The notes beneath the pieces were generated by a model. That model saw only the letters and a list, made by a program, of their open reading frames with translations. It did no database searches and had not been told where the DNA came from. Shown here in pieces: positions 43,747 to 51,987 of a stretch of 64,000 nucleotides of DNA. The stretch comes from JABMMZ01 sp040403495 (GTDB lineage: Bacteria > Bacteroidota > Bacteroidia > NS11-12g > UBA955): the NCBI GenBank assembly GCA_040403495.1, contig JBBAKM010000005.1, positions 78,655 to 142,654 on the forward strand, read 5' to 3'. A program made the translations under genes and the position numbers. Each line of letters opens with the position of its first letter. Position 1 is the stretch's first letter.

Positions 43747-43944
43747 ATGAAAAAATTATTAGTAATCGCTATCGCTGCATTCGCATTCACAGCTTGTAAC
43801 AATTCTGCTGCTCCAGCTGAAGGAACTGAAACTGACACAACAGCTACTGCTCCAGTAGAAGCTGCACCAGTTGAAGCTGCTCCAGTAGATTCAACAGCTG
43901 CTCCAGTTGAAGCTGCTCCAGTTGAAGCTGCTCCAGCTCAGTAA
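43747..43944 (+). CDS. small lipoprotein with Pro-Val-Glu-Ala-Ala repeats
   Basis: A 65-residue protein: a lipoprotein signal peptide with FAFTAC (Cys17), then a low-complexity acidic tail made of P-V-E-A-A units and a short Thr/Asp stretch. No folded domain is likely. Similar small Ala/Pro/Glu-rich lipoproteins with a CNNS-type start are common in Bacteroidota and often highly expressed, but no function is established. It is monocistronic, with a good promoter and a terminator. The repeats are also near-identical at the DNA level and may vary in number between strains. Confidence 0.75.
   Translation: MKKLLVIAIAAFAFTACNNSAAPAEGTETDTTATAPVEAAPVEAAPVDSTAAPVEAAPVEAAPAQ
43849..43941 (+). repeat. 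15-base tandem repeats inside the small lipoprotein gene
   Basis: Units of the form GCTCCAGTTGAAGCT begin at 43849, 43864, 43900 and 43915, with diverged units at 43879 and 43930. The two units at 43900-43914 and 43915-43929 are identical. Each unit encodes A-P-V-E-A. Confidence 0.85.
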
Positions 43945-43963
43945 TCGTTACACAACGAAATTT

Positions 43964-43991
43964 AAAAAGCAGTCATTTATGACTGCTTTTT
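43964..43991 (+). terminator. intrinsic terminator after the small lipoprotein
   Basis: A 12-bp stem (43964-43975 with 43980-43991, AAAAAGCAGTCA/TGACTGCTTTTT) with a TTTA loop and a continuing T-run. Confidence 0.88.
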
Positions 43992-44021
43992 TTTGTTTTA
44001 TAGTTTTTTATATTATATTTG
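43992..44021 (+). promoter_or_regulatory. promoter of the sorting-domain-only protein operon
   Basis: TTTG (43992-43995), an 18-base spacer and TATATTTG (44014-44021, exact TAnnTTTG). It starts directly at the tail of the preceding terminator and lies 14 bases before the ATG at 44036. Confidence 0.65.
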
Positions 44022-44035
44022 CACCATAATTTAGG

Positions 44036-44368
44036 ATGAAAGTATTTTTTACAATAGTGATTATGATGTTTTCGGTGCTGTTAAGTGCAGAAAATCAACC
44101 GGTTACTTATAAAATGTACCCAAACCCAATGACTAGCGATTTTTTGGATATTAATTTTTATATTACCAATAAATCAATAAAGGATGTTGATTTTATAATA
44201 ACCAATGTAATAGGTCAAGTTGTTTTTTCTTACAGACTTTCAGATGATGAAGTAAAAAAAGGAACTTTTAAAATCAAGTTAGACCAAATTAAACTTGAAA
44301 AAGGTTTTTATCTAGCAAAACTATCCGCAGGTGAAAATTCTTCAGTGCAAAAGCTAATTGTTCGATAA
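44036..44368 (+). CDS. exported protein consisting only of a T9SS type A sorting-domain-like fold
   Basis: A 110-residue protein with a signal peptide (residues 1-18, ending LLSA). The entire mature part of about 90 residues matches a type A sorting domain: YKMYPNPMTSDFLDI at the start, IITNVIGQVVFSYRLSD in the middle, KGFYLAKLSAGENS and a basic VQKLIVR end. No cargo domain precedes it. It could be a minimal T9SS substrate, a decoy or regulator of the sorting machinery, or a remnant of a larger cargo gene; a clean promoter and intact signal peptide argue against decay. It is followed directly by an S4-domain gene. Confidence 0.7.
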   Translation: MKVFFTIVIMMFSVLLSAENQPVTYKMYPNPMTSDFLDINFYITNKSIKDVDFIITNVIGQVVFSYRLSDDEVKKGTFKIKLDQIKLEKGFYLAKLSAGENSSVQKLIVR

Positions 44369-44584
44369 TTGAACAACACAATCCAATTCTCCTTAGACTC
44401 TGAGTATATTCAACTCAATCAACTGCTTAAGCTAACTGGTTTCGCTTCTACAGGTGCGGAGGCTTCCTTTTACGTTGACCAATCATTGGTGAAGTGTAAT
44501 GGAGTTATAGAGTTGAGAAGAAGATATAAAGTTAAGAAAGGCGATTCAATTGAATTTAAAGGACAAAAAATTCAAGTTTTGTAA
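44369..44584 (+). CDS. S4-domain RNA-binding protein, YaaA-like
   Basis: A 71-residue single-domain protein. IQLNQLLKLTGFASTGAEASFY and the closing VKCNGVIELRRRYKVKKGDSIEF follow the S4 RNA-binding fold of the YaaA/YbcJ family, small proteins linked to ribosome function or DNA-replication loci in other bacteria. It starts with TTG immediately after the stop of the preceding gene, and no ATG in frame would keep the domain. It ends three bases before the GNAT gene, so a three-gene transcript from the promoter at 43992 is likely. Confidence 0.75.
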   Translation: MNNTIQFSLDSEYIQLNQLLKLTGFASTGAEASFYVDQSLVKCNGVIELRRRYKVKKGDSIEFKGQKIQVL

Positions 44585-44587
44585 TAC

Positions 44588-45037
44588 ATGGTGTCTATTC
44601 GATTAGCAAATGAATCAGACGTTCAAGCTATTTATGATTTAATCAAAGAATTAGCAATATTTGAAAAAGCAGAGTTCGAATTGCAAAACACCCATGAACA
44701 GCTACTATTCGACGGATTTAAAGAAAATCCCATTTATTATTGTATAGTCGCTGAAGAAAATCAAACCGTAGTTGGGATGTCTTTCTTGTATGTTAGATAT
44801 TCTACATGGAAAGGCAGAGTTCTGTATCTTGAAGATTTAGTAGTTAAAGAAAATTATAGAAATAAAGGAATTGGGACTCAGTTAATGCAATCAACCATTG
44901 AATTTGCTAAGTTAAATGGTTTCAAGCGTATTCAATGGCAAGTGCTTGATTGGAATGTTGATGCTATTAGGTTCTATAAAAAGTTTAATGCTCAATTTGA
45001 CGCAGAATGGACTAATGTACATTTAAACCTAGTTTAA
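44588..45037 (+). CDS. GNAT acetyltransferase, spermidine/spermine (diamine) acetyltransferase-like
   Basis: A 149-residue GNAT enzyme. The acetyl-CoA site is NYRNKGIGTQL (about residues 94-104). RYSTWKGRVLYLEDLVV just before it is characteristic of the SSAT/thialysine acetyltransferase branch, and WNVDAIRFYKKF closes the fold. It is predicted to acetylate a small diamine, polyamine or lysine-like amine in the cytosol; the exact substrate is unknown. It is the last gene of the short plus-strand operon, converging with the sulfatase gene 29 bases on. Confidence 0.85.
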   Translation: MVSIRLANESDVQAIYDLIKELAIFEKAEFELQNTHEQLLFDGFKENPIYYCIVAEENQTVVGMSFLYVRYSTWKGRVLYLEDLVVKENYRNKGIGTQLMQSTIEFAKLNGFKRIQWQVLDWNVDAIRFYKKFNAQFDAEWTNVHLNLV

Positions 45038-45066
45038 ATGGATCTTTTAACATTAGCTTAATTTAA

Positions 45067-46965
45067 TTACTTTACAAAAAAGCGATTATTAAGTAGACTG
45101 AACAAATAATATTGATGTTTAGCTTTTAAAATTTCAGTTAATTCAATTTTGGTTGCATTTGAATCATCAAATTGAGTTATAATATCTCCATTGTTTTTCA
45201 TCTCTTTAGTCTGAATGTGCATTTTTAATTCCCCATTTTGAGACATTCTTAAGCAATATGGATATTGAATAACTTGAAGTAATCCGTTGTCATAATTTAA
45301 TGAATATCCTTTTTGAGGCTCAAACACATTTCTTCCTAAACTGAAAATACTATCTTTGATATTACACAAACTCATTATACTTGGAAAGATATCACAATGT
45401 GATACAGTCGAAGAGTCATTAAAACCTGGTTTAATTAGTTTGGGAGAGTAAAATATTAAAGGAATTTCATATTTCCCTGTTGGAGAGTAAAAGTATTCTT
45501 CTTTACTGTATGAAGTGTGATCGGCAGTTATTATAAAAATAGTATTATCAAACCATTTTTGTTTTTTAGCAGACTCGAAAAATTCTTTTAAAGCATAATC
45601 TGTATATCTAACAGTTTTATGAATTGGTAATTCACCCTCTTTAAATTTATCTTTAAATTTTTCAGGGATTTTATATGGATCATGAGATGACAAAGTAAAT
45701 ACACTGCTAAAAAAGGGTTCTTTTTTGTTGCTTAGTTGGTTTGAGTAATATTTTAAATACTCCAAATCCCAAATACCCCAGTGTCCGTCATGGTCATTTT
45801 TATTTGGATACTCATCAAGTCCATAATAGTCAATAGGGCCACACATTTTTAAAAAGTTCAAAAATCCCATCGATCCATTTTTGGTTCCATAATAAAAAGA
45901 ACAATCATATTTATTTTTGTTTAAATAGTAATGAATACCTCTTAAAGTATTCCCTTGAAAATTACTATTGATATAAGGTACATCTAATAGAGAAGGAATA
46001 GATGCAAAAATAGCAGGAACACTCTCTATTGAGGAATATCCATTGCTGTAAGCATGTTTATAATAATAGGCATCTTTAGATAATTGGTCTAAATAAGGAG
46101 TAAATCTTTCTTTGTTATTCAAAAAACCACAATAATCTCTTCCAATACTTTCTAATATAATTAATACAATATTAGGTTGTGTCTTTAAGGAGTATGGAGA
46201 TGGTGATTGAACAGCGTTACTTAATTCTAAGGCAGCAGAATTGTCAAAATAATTTACCGCTTTAACATTTTTTGAGTCATAAGAAGTTAAAAGCTGTGTT
46301 AGTGAATTGATAGTCGCTGAGGTCCATTCAGGATTTACAAATCTAGCGGCATCAAAACTTCTCAGTGGTTTCACATTTAATCCACCTCTAGCACCAATGA
46401 TAAGAAAGACAGCAGCTAATAAAAACAAAGAACTTCTTAATACAATTGCATTGGTGGAGTTAGAAATAGAGATTGGTTTATTTGGATGTGAAGGATATAG
46501 TTTAATAAGGCTGAAAATAAAAACGATTAATAGAATAAGAAGATACCAATAGGTATAAAGGTAAGACATTATAGGATTAGAAGGATCATTAACAAGGTAA
46601 AACAATTCAATCCCACTTCTTCTATTTTTAATCTTAAAAAATTCAAAATCAATCAGATTTAAGATTAATAGTAGGCTTATACCCAAAATAAAGGTAAATT
46701 TTATAAATATGTTGAAATGTTTATTTGAATTAATTTTGATGGGGAATAAGCTTATAAGGTGAAAAGGGATAAGGCAATAAACCAGTGCTTGAATATCGAA
46801 AAGGACTCCATAGAAGAGAACCCCTGGTAATTGAATTAATTCGCTGCTATTAAAGTAGTTAAAGTTGAATAAAATAAATAATAATCGACAAATAGTTAAT
46901 ATTAGAAGGCCCAGTAAAGAGCGTTTTAACCAAGTTATTATATAGATATATTGAGGATATTTCAT
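45067..46965 (-). CDS. LTA synthase/sulfatase-family membrane phosphoglycerol transferase-like protein
   Basis: About 632 residues. Five N-terminal membrane helices (to about residue 200) carry an extracytoplasmic alkaline-phosphatase-superfamily domain. Domain marks include NIVLIILESIGRDYCGF (metal-binding Glu), NGYSSIESVPAIFASIPS (nucleophile region with Ser), HWGIWD and FIITADHTS (metal-binding Asp-His). In Gram-positive bacteria this family makes lipoteichoic acid; in Bacteroidota it may transfer phosphoglycerol or phosphoethanolamine to lipids or glycans. The ATG at 46965 was preferred to an upstream TTG at 46983, which sits in a TTTTTG promoter-like run. It is divergent from rpsL. Confidence 0.8.
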   Translation of the reverse strand: MKYPQYIYIITWLKRSLLGLLILTICRLLFILFNFNYFNSSELIQLPGVLFYGVLFDIQALVYCLIPFHLISLFPIKINSNKHFNIFIKFTFILGISLLLILNLIDFEFFKIKNRRSGIELFYLVNDPSNPIMSYLYTYWYLLILLIVFIFSLIKLYPSHPNKPISISNSTNAIVLRSSLFLLAAVFLIIGARGGLNVKPLRSFDAARFVNPEWTSATINSLTQLLTSYDSKNVKAVNYFDNSAALELSNAVQSPSPYSLKTQPNIVLIILESIGRDYCGFLNNKERFTPYLDQLSKDAYYYKHAYSNGYSSIESVPAIFASIPSLLDVPYINSNFQGNTLRGIHYYLNKNKYDCSFYYGTKNGSMGFLNFLKMCGPIDYYGLDEYPNKNDHDGHWGIWDLEYLKYYSNQLSNKKEPFFSSVFTLSSHDPYKIPEKFKDKFKEGELPIHKTVRYTDYALKEFFESAKKQKWFDNTIFIITADHTSYSKEEYFYSPTGKYEIPLIFYSPKLIKPGFNDSSTVSHCDIFPSIMSLCNIKDSIFSLGRNVFEPQKGYSLNYDNGLLQVIQYPYCLRMSQNGELKMHIQTKEMKNNGDIITQFDDSNATKIELTEILKAKHQYYLFSLLNNRFFVK

Positions 46966-47036
46966 GAAGTTTGCGGGTTGCAAAAATGCAAAACAATATT
47001 CTCATTTGAATAAAAATAAAAAAAAAGCAGAATATT

Positions 47037-47067
47037 TTTGTTGGAATGAAAAAAAGGTGTACTTTTG
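47037..47067 (+). promoter_or_regulatory. promoter of the ribosomal supercluster
   Basis: An exact TTTG (47037-47040), a 19-base spacer and an exact TACTTTTG (47060-47067): a perfect Bacteroidota housekeeping promoter, giving a leader of about 30 bases before rpsL. Confidence 0.85.
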
Positions 47068-47101
47068 CAGTCCTTTTTATAAAAAAAGTATTTATTAGAT
47101 T

Positions 47102-47518
47102 ATGCCAACCATACAACAACTGGTAAGAAAGGGGCGACAAACCTTAAAGTTCAAGAGCAAATCTCCAGCTCTGGATTCTTGTCCGCAAAGACGCGGTGTC
47201 TGCACTCGTGTTTACACTACTACCCCTAAGAAGCCTAACTCAGCTATGAGAAAAGTAGCTCGTGTTAGATTAACGAACCAAAAAGAGATTAACGCTTACA
47301 TACCTGGAGAGGGACACAATTTACAAGAGCATTCGATTGTTCTAGTAAGAGGAGGCAGAGTAAAAGACTTGCCTGGTGTTAGATATCACATAGTACGTGG
47401 TGCGTTAGATACTTCTGGTGTTGATGGTAGAAATCAAAGACGAAGCAAATACGGTACAAAAAAACCTAAAGTTAAAGGTGGAGCTCCAGCTGCACCGGTA
47501 AAAGGTAAAAAGAAATAA
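47102..47518 (+). CDS. rpsL: 30S ribosomal protein uS12
   Basis: A 138-residue decoding-centre protein. The conserved loops TPKKPNSAMRKVARV (about residues 41-55) and PGVRYHIVRGALD (about 92-104) are intact. Lys43 of the streptomycin-sensitive form is present in the KPNSA loop, and KDLPGVRYH has the usual Lys near position 88. The C-terminus has a short basic and Ala/Pro tail (APAAPVKGKKK) beyond the E. coli length of 124. It is the first gene of the str segment and directly downstream of a strong promoter. Confidence 0.97.
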   Translation: MPTIQQLVRKGRQTLKFKSKSPALDSCPQRRGVCTRVYTTTPKKPNSAMRKVARVRLTNQKEINAYIPGEGHNLQEHSIVLVRGGRVKDLPGVRYHIVRGALDTSGVDGRNQRRSKYGTKKPKVKGGAPAAPVKGKKK

Positions 47519-47530
47519 GGACAAGAATCA

Positions 47531-48001
47531 ATGAGAAAAGCAAAAGCAAAAAAAAGAGTATTATTACCTGATCCAAAATTCAATGATGTTATGGTTACAA
47601 GATTTGTAAATAACATGATGTATGACGGAAAGAAAAGTGTTGCATTTGGTATTTTTTACGATGCAATCGATTTAGTAGGTAAAAAAGTTTCTGAAGAAGA
47701 AGGTATTGATGTGTGGAAAAGAGCACTTAACAATGTTATGCCAATGGTTGAAGTAAAGGCTAGACGTGTTGGTGGAGCTACTTTTCAAATTCCAATGGAA
47801 ATTGCACCTGAAAGAAGAGCAGCCATGGGAATTAAATGGATCATTATGTACGCTAGAAAAAGAAACGAAAAATCGATGGCAGAAAAATTAGCAGCTGAAG
47901 TAATTGCAGCTTCTAAAGGTGAAGGTGCCACGGTTAAGAAAAAAGATGATACTCACAAGATGGCTGAAGCCAACAAAGCTTTTGCACATTTCAAAGCATA
48001 A
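47531..48001 (+). CDS. rpsG: 30S ribosomal protein uS7
   Basis: A 156-residue primary 16S-binding protein of the small-subunit head. It begins MRKAKAKKRVLLPDPKF and contains VEVKARRVGGATFQIPMEI, the core conserved segment. The length equals the common bacterial form. It is 12 bases after rpsL, preceded by an AAGGA-like stretch, and its stop overlaps an AAGGAG upstream of fusA. Confidence 0.97.
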   Translation: MRKAKAKKRVLLPDPKFNDVMVTRFVNNMMYDGKKSVAFGIFYDAIDLVGKKVSEEEGIDVWKRALNNVMPMVEVKARRVGGATFQIPMEIAPERRAAMGIKWIIMYARKRNEKSMAEKLAAEVIAASKGEGATVKKKDDTHKMAEANKAFAHFKA

Positions 48002-48005
48002 GGAG
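48000..48005 (+). promoter_or_regulatory. canonical Shine-Dalgarno sequence upstream of fusA
   Basis: AAGGAG lies 7 bases before the fusA ATG and overlaps the rpsG stop codon. Such strong sites are uncommon among the other genes of this cluster, where A-rich sequence usually precedes the start. Confidence 0.6.
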
Positions 48006-48012
48006 ATAATAA

Positions 48013-50124
48013 ATGTCACGCGATTTAAAATATACAAGAAACATCGGGATTGCAGCACACATTGATGCTGGAAAAACCACTACAACTGAACGTATTCTAT
48101 ATTATGCTGGTGTAAACCACAAAATAGGAGAGGTTCATGATGGTGCATCTACAATGGATTGGATGGTTCAAGAAGCAGAACGTGGAATAACAATCACTTC
48201 TGCAGCTACTACAGTTCAATGGAACTATAGAAACGATAAATATCATATTAATATAATAGACACACCTGGGCACGTAGATTTTACTGTAGAGGTAAATAGA
48301 TCTTTACGTGTATTAGATGGGTTGGTTTTTTTATTTTCTGCAGTTGATGGTGTTGAACCACAATCAGAAACAAACTGGAGATTAGCAAACAACTATAATG
48401 TTGCGAGAATTGGTTTCGTTAATAAAATGGACCGTTCAGGTGCTGACTTCTTAAACGTTGTTAAACAAGTTAAAGACATGTTGGGTAGTAATGCAGTTCC
48501 ATTACAATTACCAATAGGTGCTGAAGATAATTTCAAAGGAGTTGTTGATTTAATCAACTTCAGAGGAATGATTTGGAATGAGCATGATAAAGGAATGACT
48601 TACGAGGTTATCGACATTCCTGAAGACATGGTTGAAGAAGCTACAGAGTGGAGAGAAAAATTATTAGAAGCGGTATCTGAATACGATGAGCGTTTAATGG
48701 AAAAATTCTTTGAAGACTCTTCATCAATTACCGAAAGAGAAATATTAGATGCATTAAGAGCTGCTTGTTTAGATATGAAAATCATTCCTATGGTTTGCGG
48801 TTCATCATTCAAAAACAAAGGAGTTCAAACCATGCTAGATTTAGTAATGGAATTGATGCCAAGTCCATTAGATAAACCAGAAACATTTGGTACAAATCCT
48901 GATACTGATGAAGAAGTATCAAGAAAACCAGACTATAATCAACCATTTGCTGCATTAGCATTTAAGATTGCAACTGACCCTTTTGTTGGTCGTTTAGCTT
49001 TCATAAGAGCATACTCAGGTAAATTGGATGCTGGTTCATATGTTCTAAACACTAGAAGTGGAAACAAAGAACGTATTTCAAGAATATTCCAAATGCATGC
49101 TAACAAGCAAAATCCAATTGAGTTCTTAGGAGCAGGTGATATTGGTGCAGCTGTTGGTTTTAAAGATATCAGAACAGGGGATACTTTATGTGATGAAAAA
49201 CATCCTATTGTATTAGAGTCTATGGATTTCCCTGAACCAGTTATTGGATTAGCTATTGAGCCAAAAACTCAAGCTGACGTTGATAAATTGGGTGTAGGTT
49301 TAGGTAAATTAGCTGAAGAAGATCCTACTTTCAGAGTTAAAACTGACGAAGAGACGGGACAAACTGTAATATCAGGTATGGGAGAACTTCACTTAGAAAT
49401 TATCGTTGACCGTTTAAAAAGAGAATTTAAAGTTGAGGTAAGTCAAGGTGCTCCTCAGGTTGCATACAAAGAAGCTATTAAAGGTTCTTGTACTCATAGA
49501 GAGACCTTCAAAAAGCAAACAGGTGGTCGTGGTAAATTCGCTGATATACAGTTTGAAATTTCACCAGCTGATGCAGATTTCAAAGGAGAAGGCTTACAAT
49601 TCGTAAATGAAGTAGTCGGTGGTTCAATTCCAAGAGAATATATTCCATCAGTACAAAAAGGTTTTGCAGAGGCAATGAAAACTGGAACACTAGCAGGTTA
49701 TCCATTATCAACAATGAAAGTAAGATTGTTTGATGGTTCATTCCACGCGGTTGACTCGGATTCATTATCATTTGAAATATGTGCTAAATCAGCATTTAGA
49801 GAAGCTGCACCAAAAGCACAACCAATATTGTTAGAACCGATTATGAAGTTAGAGGTATTAACTCCAGCTGACTACATGGGAGATGTTCAAGGAGACTTGA
49901 ATAGAAGACGTGGTATGTTAGAAGGTGTTGACGAAAGAGCAGGTTCACAAGTAATTAAAGCAAAAGTTCCACTTTCAGAGATGTTCGGTTATGTAACAAG
50001 TTTAAGAACTATTACATCAGGTAGAGCTTCATCTACAATGGAATTTGATCACTATGAAGAAGTTCCTCGTTCATTAGCAGAAGAAGTAATTAAAAAGTTA
50101 AAAGGTCAAAAAGCCAACGCATAA
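48013..50124 (+). CDS. fusA: translation elongation factor G
   Basis: A 703-residue five-domain GTPase that drives ribosomal translocation. The G domain has GIAAHIDAGKTTTTE (P-loop), ERGITI, DTPGHVDFT and NKMDRSGAD. Domain IV has QTGGRGKFADIQFEI and SIPREYIPSVQKG, and domain V has EPIMKLEVLTPADYMGDV. It is full length with no unusual changes seen. In E. coli tuf follows fusA; here rpsJ follows after two bases, as is normal for Bacteroidota. Confidence 0.98.
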   Translation: MSRDLKYTRNIGIAAHIDAGKTTTTERILYYAGVNHKIGEVHDGASTMDWMVQEAERGITITSAATTVQWNYRNDKYHINIIDTPGHVDFTVEVNRSLRVLDGLVFLFSAVDGVEPQSETNWRLANNYNVARIGFVNKMDRSGADFLNVVKQVKDMLGSNAVPLQLPIGAEDNFKGVVDLINFRGMIWNEHDKGMTYEVIDIPEDMVEEATEWREKLLEAVSEYDERLMEKFFEDSSSITEREILDALRAACLDMKIIPMVCGSSFKNKGVQTMLDLVMELMPSPLDKPETFGTNPDTDEEVSRKPDYNQPFAALAFKIATDPFVGRLAFIRAYSGKLDAGSYVLNTRSGNKERISRIFQMHANKQNPIEFLGAGDIGAAVGFKDIRTGDTLCDEKHPIVLESMDFPEPVIGLAIEPKTQADVDKLGVGLGKLAEEDPTFRVKTDEETGQTVISGMGELHLEIIVDRLKREFKVEVSQGAPQVAYKEAIKGSCTHRETFKKQTGGRGKFADIQFEISPADADFKGEGLQFVNEVVGGSIPREYIPSVQKGFAEAMKTGTLAGYPLSTMKVRLFDGSFHAVDSDSLSFEICAKSAFREAAPKAQPILLEPIMKLEVLTPADYMGDVQGDLNRRRGMLEGVDERAGSQVIKAKVPLSEMFGYVTSLRTITSGRASSTMEFDHYEEVPRSLAEEVIKKLKGQKANA

Positions 50125-50126
50125 AA

Positions 50127-50435
50127 ATGGTAACACAAAAAATAAGAATCAAGTTGCGTTCACACGATCATAATTTGATTGATAAGTCAGCAGAAAAAAT
50201 TGTAAAATCAGTAAAAGCAACTGGAGCTATAGTTAGCGGTCCAATTCCTTTACCGACAAACAAAAAGATTTTTACTGTATTAAGATCGCCACACGTAAAT
50301 AAAAAGGCAAGAGAACAATTCCAATTGTGTTCTTACAAACGCCTATTAGACATTCACAGCTCAACTGCTAAAACAGTTGAAGCTCTTATGAAATTAGAAC
50401 TTCCTAGTGGAGTAGATGTAGAAATTAAAGTTTAA
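50127..50435 (+). CDS. rpsJ: 30S ribosomal protein uS10
   Basis: A 102-residue protein starting MVTQKIRIKLRSHDHNLID and containing VSGPIPLPTNKKIFTVLRSPH and SSTAKTVEALMKLELPSGVDVEIK, all conserved. Besides its ribosomal role it is the NusE antitermination partner. It begins the S10 segment of the cluster, two bases after fusA. Confidence 0.97.
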   Translation: MVTQKIRIKLRSHDHNLIDKSAEKIVKSVKATGAIVSGPIPLPTNKKIFTVLRSPHVNKKAREQFQLCSYKRLLDIHSSTAKTVEALMKLELPSGVDVEIKV

Positions 50436-50440
50436 CAGAA

Positions 50441-51058
50441 ATGGTAGGAATTATAGGAAAAAAAATAGGTATGACTAGCATCATAGATGCTAATGGTGCA
50501 AAAATTGCCTGTACTTTAGTACAAGCTGAGCCAAATGTTATTTCTCAAGTTAAAACAAGTGAGAAAGACGGCTATAATGCATTGCAAGTTTCAGCTTTCG
50601 AAACGAAAGAAAAGCACTCAAATGCGGCTATCATCGGACACTTTAAAAAGGTTAATTCTAACCCAATGAGATATTCTCACGAATTTAGAGTTGACTCAGT
50701 AGAAGCAAATGCTGGTGACAAAATTGACGTAAGTATTTTTGTTGAAGGCGATTTTGTTGACATTATCGGAACATCAAAAGGTAAAGGTTTCCAAGGTGTT
50801 GTAAAACGTCACAATTTTGGTGGTGTTGGACCAGCAACTCACGGTCAACACGATAGACAAAGAGCACCAGGTTCGGTTGGTTCATCTTCATATCCTTCAA
50901 AAGTTTTTAAAGGACTTAGAATGGCGGGTAGAATGGGTGGAAAAAGAATTAAAAACACAAACGTTTTAATTCTAAAAGTAATGCCAGAACAAAATTTATT
51001 AGTAATAAAAGGCTCGATAACTGGACATAATGGTTCAACAGTAGTAATTGAAAAATAA
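50441..51058 (+). CDS. rplC: 50S ribosomal protein uL3
   Basis: A 205-residue early-assembly 50S protein. It opens MVGIIGKKIGMTSI and has the signature GTSKGKGFQGVVKRHNFGGV followed by THGQHDRQRAPGSVG, with MAGRMGG and NTNVLILKV nearer the C-terminus. The length is typical. It is six bases after rpsJ and five before rplD. Confidence 0.97.
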   Translation: MVGIIGKKIGMTSIIDANGAKIACTLVQAEPNVISQVKTSEKDGYNALQVSAFETKEKHSNAAIIGHFKKVNSNPMRYSHEFRVDSVEANAGDKIDVSIFVEGDFVDIIGTSKGKGFQGVVKRHNFGGVGPATHGQHDRQRAPGSVGSSSYPSKVFKGLRMAGRMGGKRIKNTNVLILKVMPEQNLLVIKGSITGHNGSTVVIEK

Positions 51059-51063
51059 GAGAT

Positions 51064-51690
51064 ATGGAATTAAAAGTATTAACAATTCAAGGAACAGAAA
51101 CAGGTAAAAGTGTTAACTTACCTTCAGATATTTTTGGAATATCTCCTAATGATCATGCGATTTATTTAGATGTAAAACAATACTTGGCTAATCAAAGACA
51201 AGGAACTCACAAATCTAAAGTAAAAGCTGAAGTACATTACAGTACCAGAAAGATTAAAAGACAAAAAGGTACTGGTGGTGCTAGGGCTGGTAGTATCAAG
51301 TCTGGTGTATTCGTTGGTGGTGGTCGTATTCATGGTCCTTCCCCAAGAGATTACAGTTTTAAATTAAACAAAAAATTAAAGCGTTTAGCAAGATTATCAG
51401 CTTTATCATATAAAGCAAACGAAAATCAAATTATCGTTTTAGATTCAGTTCAATTTGAAAAACCAAACACAAAATCTTTTTTAGAGATTTTAAATAACTT
51501 AAAAATAAATAACAATAGAGTATTGTTTGTTACTGCAGGTAATGATAAAAATATTTATTTAAGTAGCCGTAATATACCTAAAGCAGAAACGTTACCTGCT
51601 TCGGATATTAATACTTATAATATTTTAAAAGCTAAAACCTTAGTATTATTAGAAGACTCAATTGAAGTAATTAAACAAACATTAAATTAA
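51064..51690 (+). CDS. rplD: 50S ribosomal protein uL4
   Basis: A 208-residue protein with the extended tunnel loop GTHKSKVKAEVHYSTRKIKR and RQKGTGGARAGSIKSGVF(V)GGG, conserved in bacterial L4, and the C-terminal KAKTLVLLEDSIEVI. In E. coli L4 also regulates the S10 operon, but no matching leader structure was recognised here. The loop is intact, with no sign of macrolide-type deletions. Confidence 0.96.
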   Translation: MELKVLTIQGTETGKSVNLPSDIFGISPNDHAIYLDVKQYLANQRQGTHKSKVKAEVHYSTRKIKRQKGTGGARAGSIKSGVFVGGGRIHGPSPRDYSFKLNKKLKRLARLSALSYKANENQIIVLDSVQFEKPNTKSFLEILNNLKINNNRVLFVTAGNDKNIYLSSRNIPKAETLPASDINTYNILKAKTLVLLEDSIEVIKQTLN

Positions 51691-51694
51691 GAAT

Positions 51695-51982
51695 ATGTCA
51701 GTACTAATTAAACCTTTGATTACAGAAAAAATGTCAATGTTAACTGAAAAAAGACAACAATATGGTTTTGTGTGTCTTAGATCAGCTACCAAAGATGAAA
51801 TCAAATCAGAGATTGAGAAATTATATGGAGTAGAAGTAGAAGGTATCAGTACGATGGTAACAAGTCCAAAAAGAAAGAAAAACAGAAGAACTGGACAAAT
51901 TACCGGAAGAACAAACATTTACAAAAAAGCAATTTGCAAATTGAAAGAAGGTCAAGTAATTGACTTTTATGAAAATATTTAA
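51695..51982 (+). CDS. rplW: 50S ribosomal protein uL23
   Basis: A 95-residue tunnel-exit protein beginning MSVLIKPLITEKMSMLTEKR, with EIEKLYGVEVEGISTM and KNRRTGQITGRTNIYKKA. It provides the docking site for trigger factor and SRP. The length is normal, and it is closely packed between rplD and rplB. Confidence 0.95.
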   Translation: MSVLIKPLITEKMSMLTEKRQQYGFVCLRSATKDEIKSEIEKLYGVEVEGISTMVTSPKRKKNRRTGQITGRTNIYKKAICKLKEGQVIDFYENI

Positions 51983-51987
51983 AGAAA

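Noticed and set aside
50125..50126. Loss of tuf between fusA and rpsJ as a deletion
   Set aside because: The tuf gene is normally elsewhere in Bacteroidota, so the two-base junction is the ordinary arrangement.
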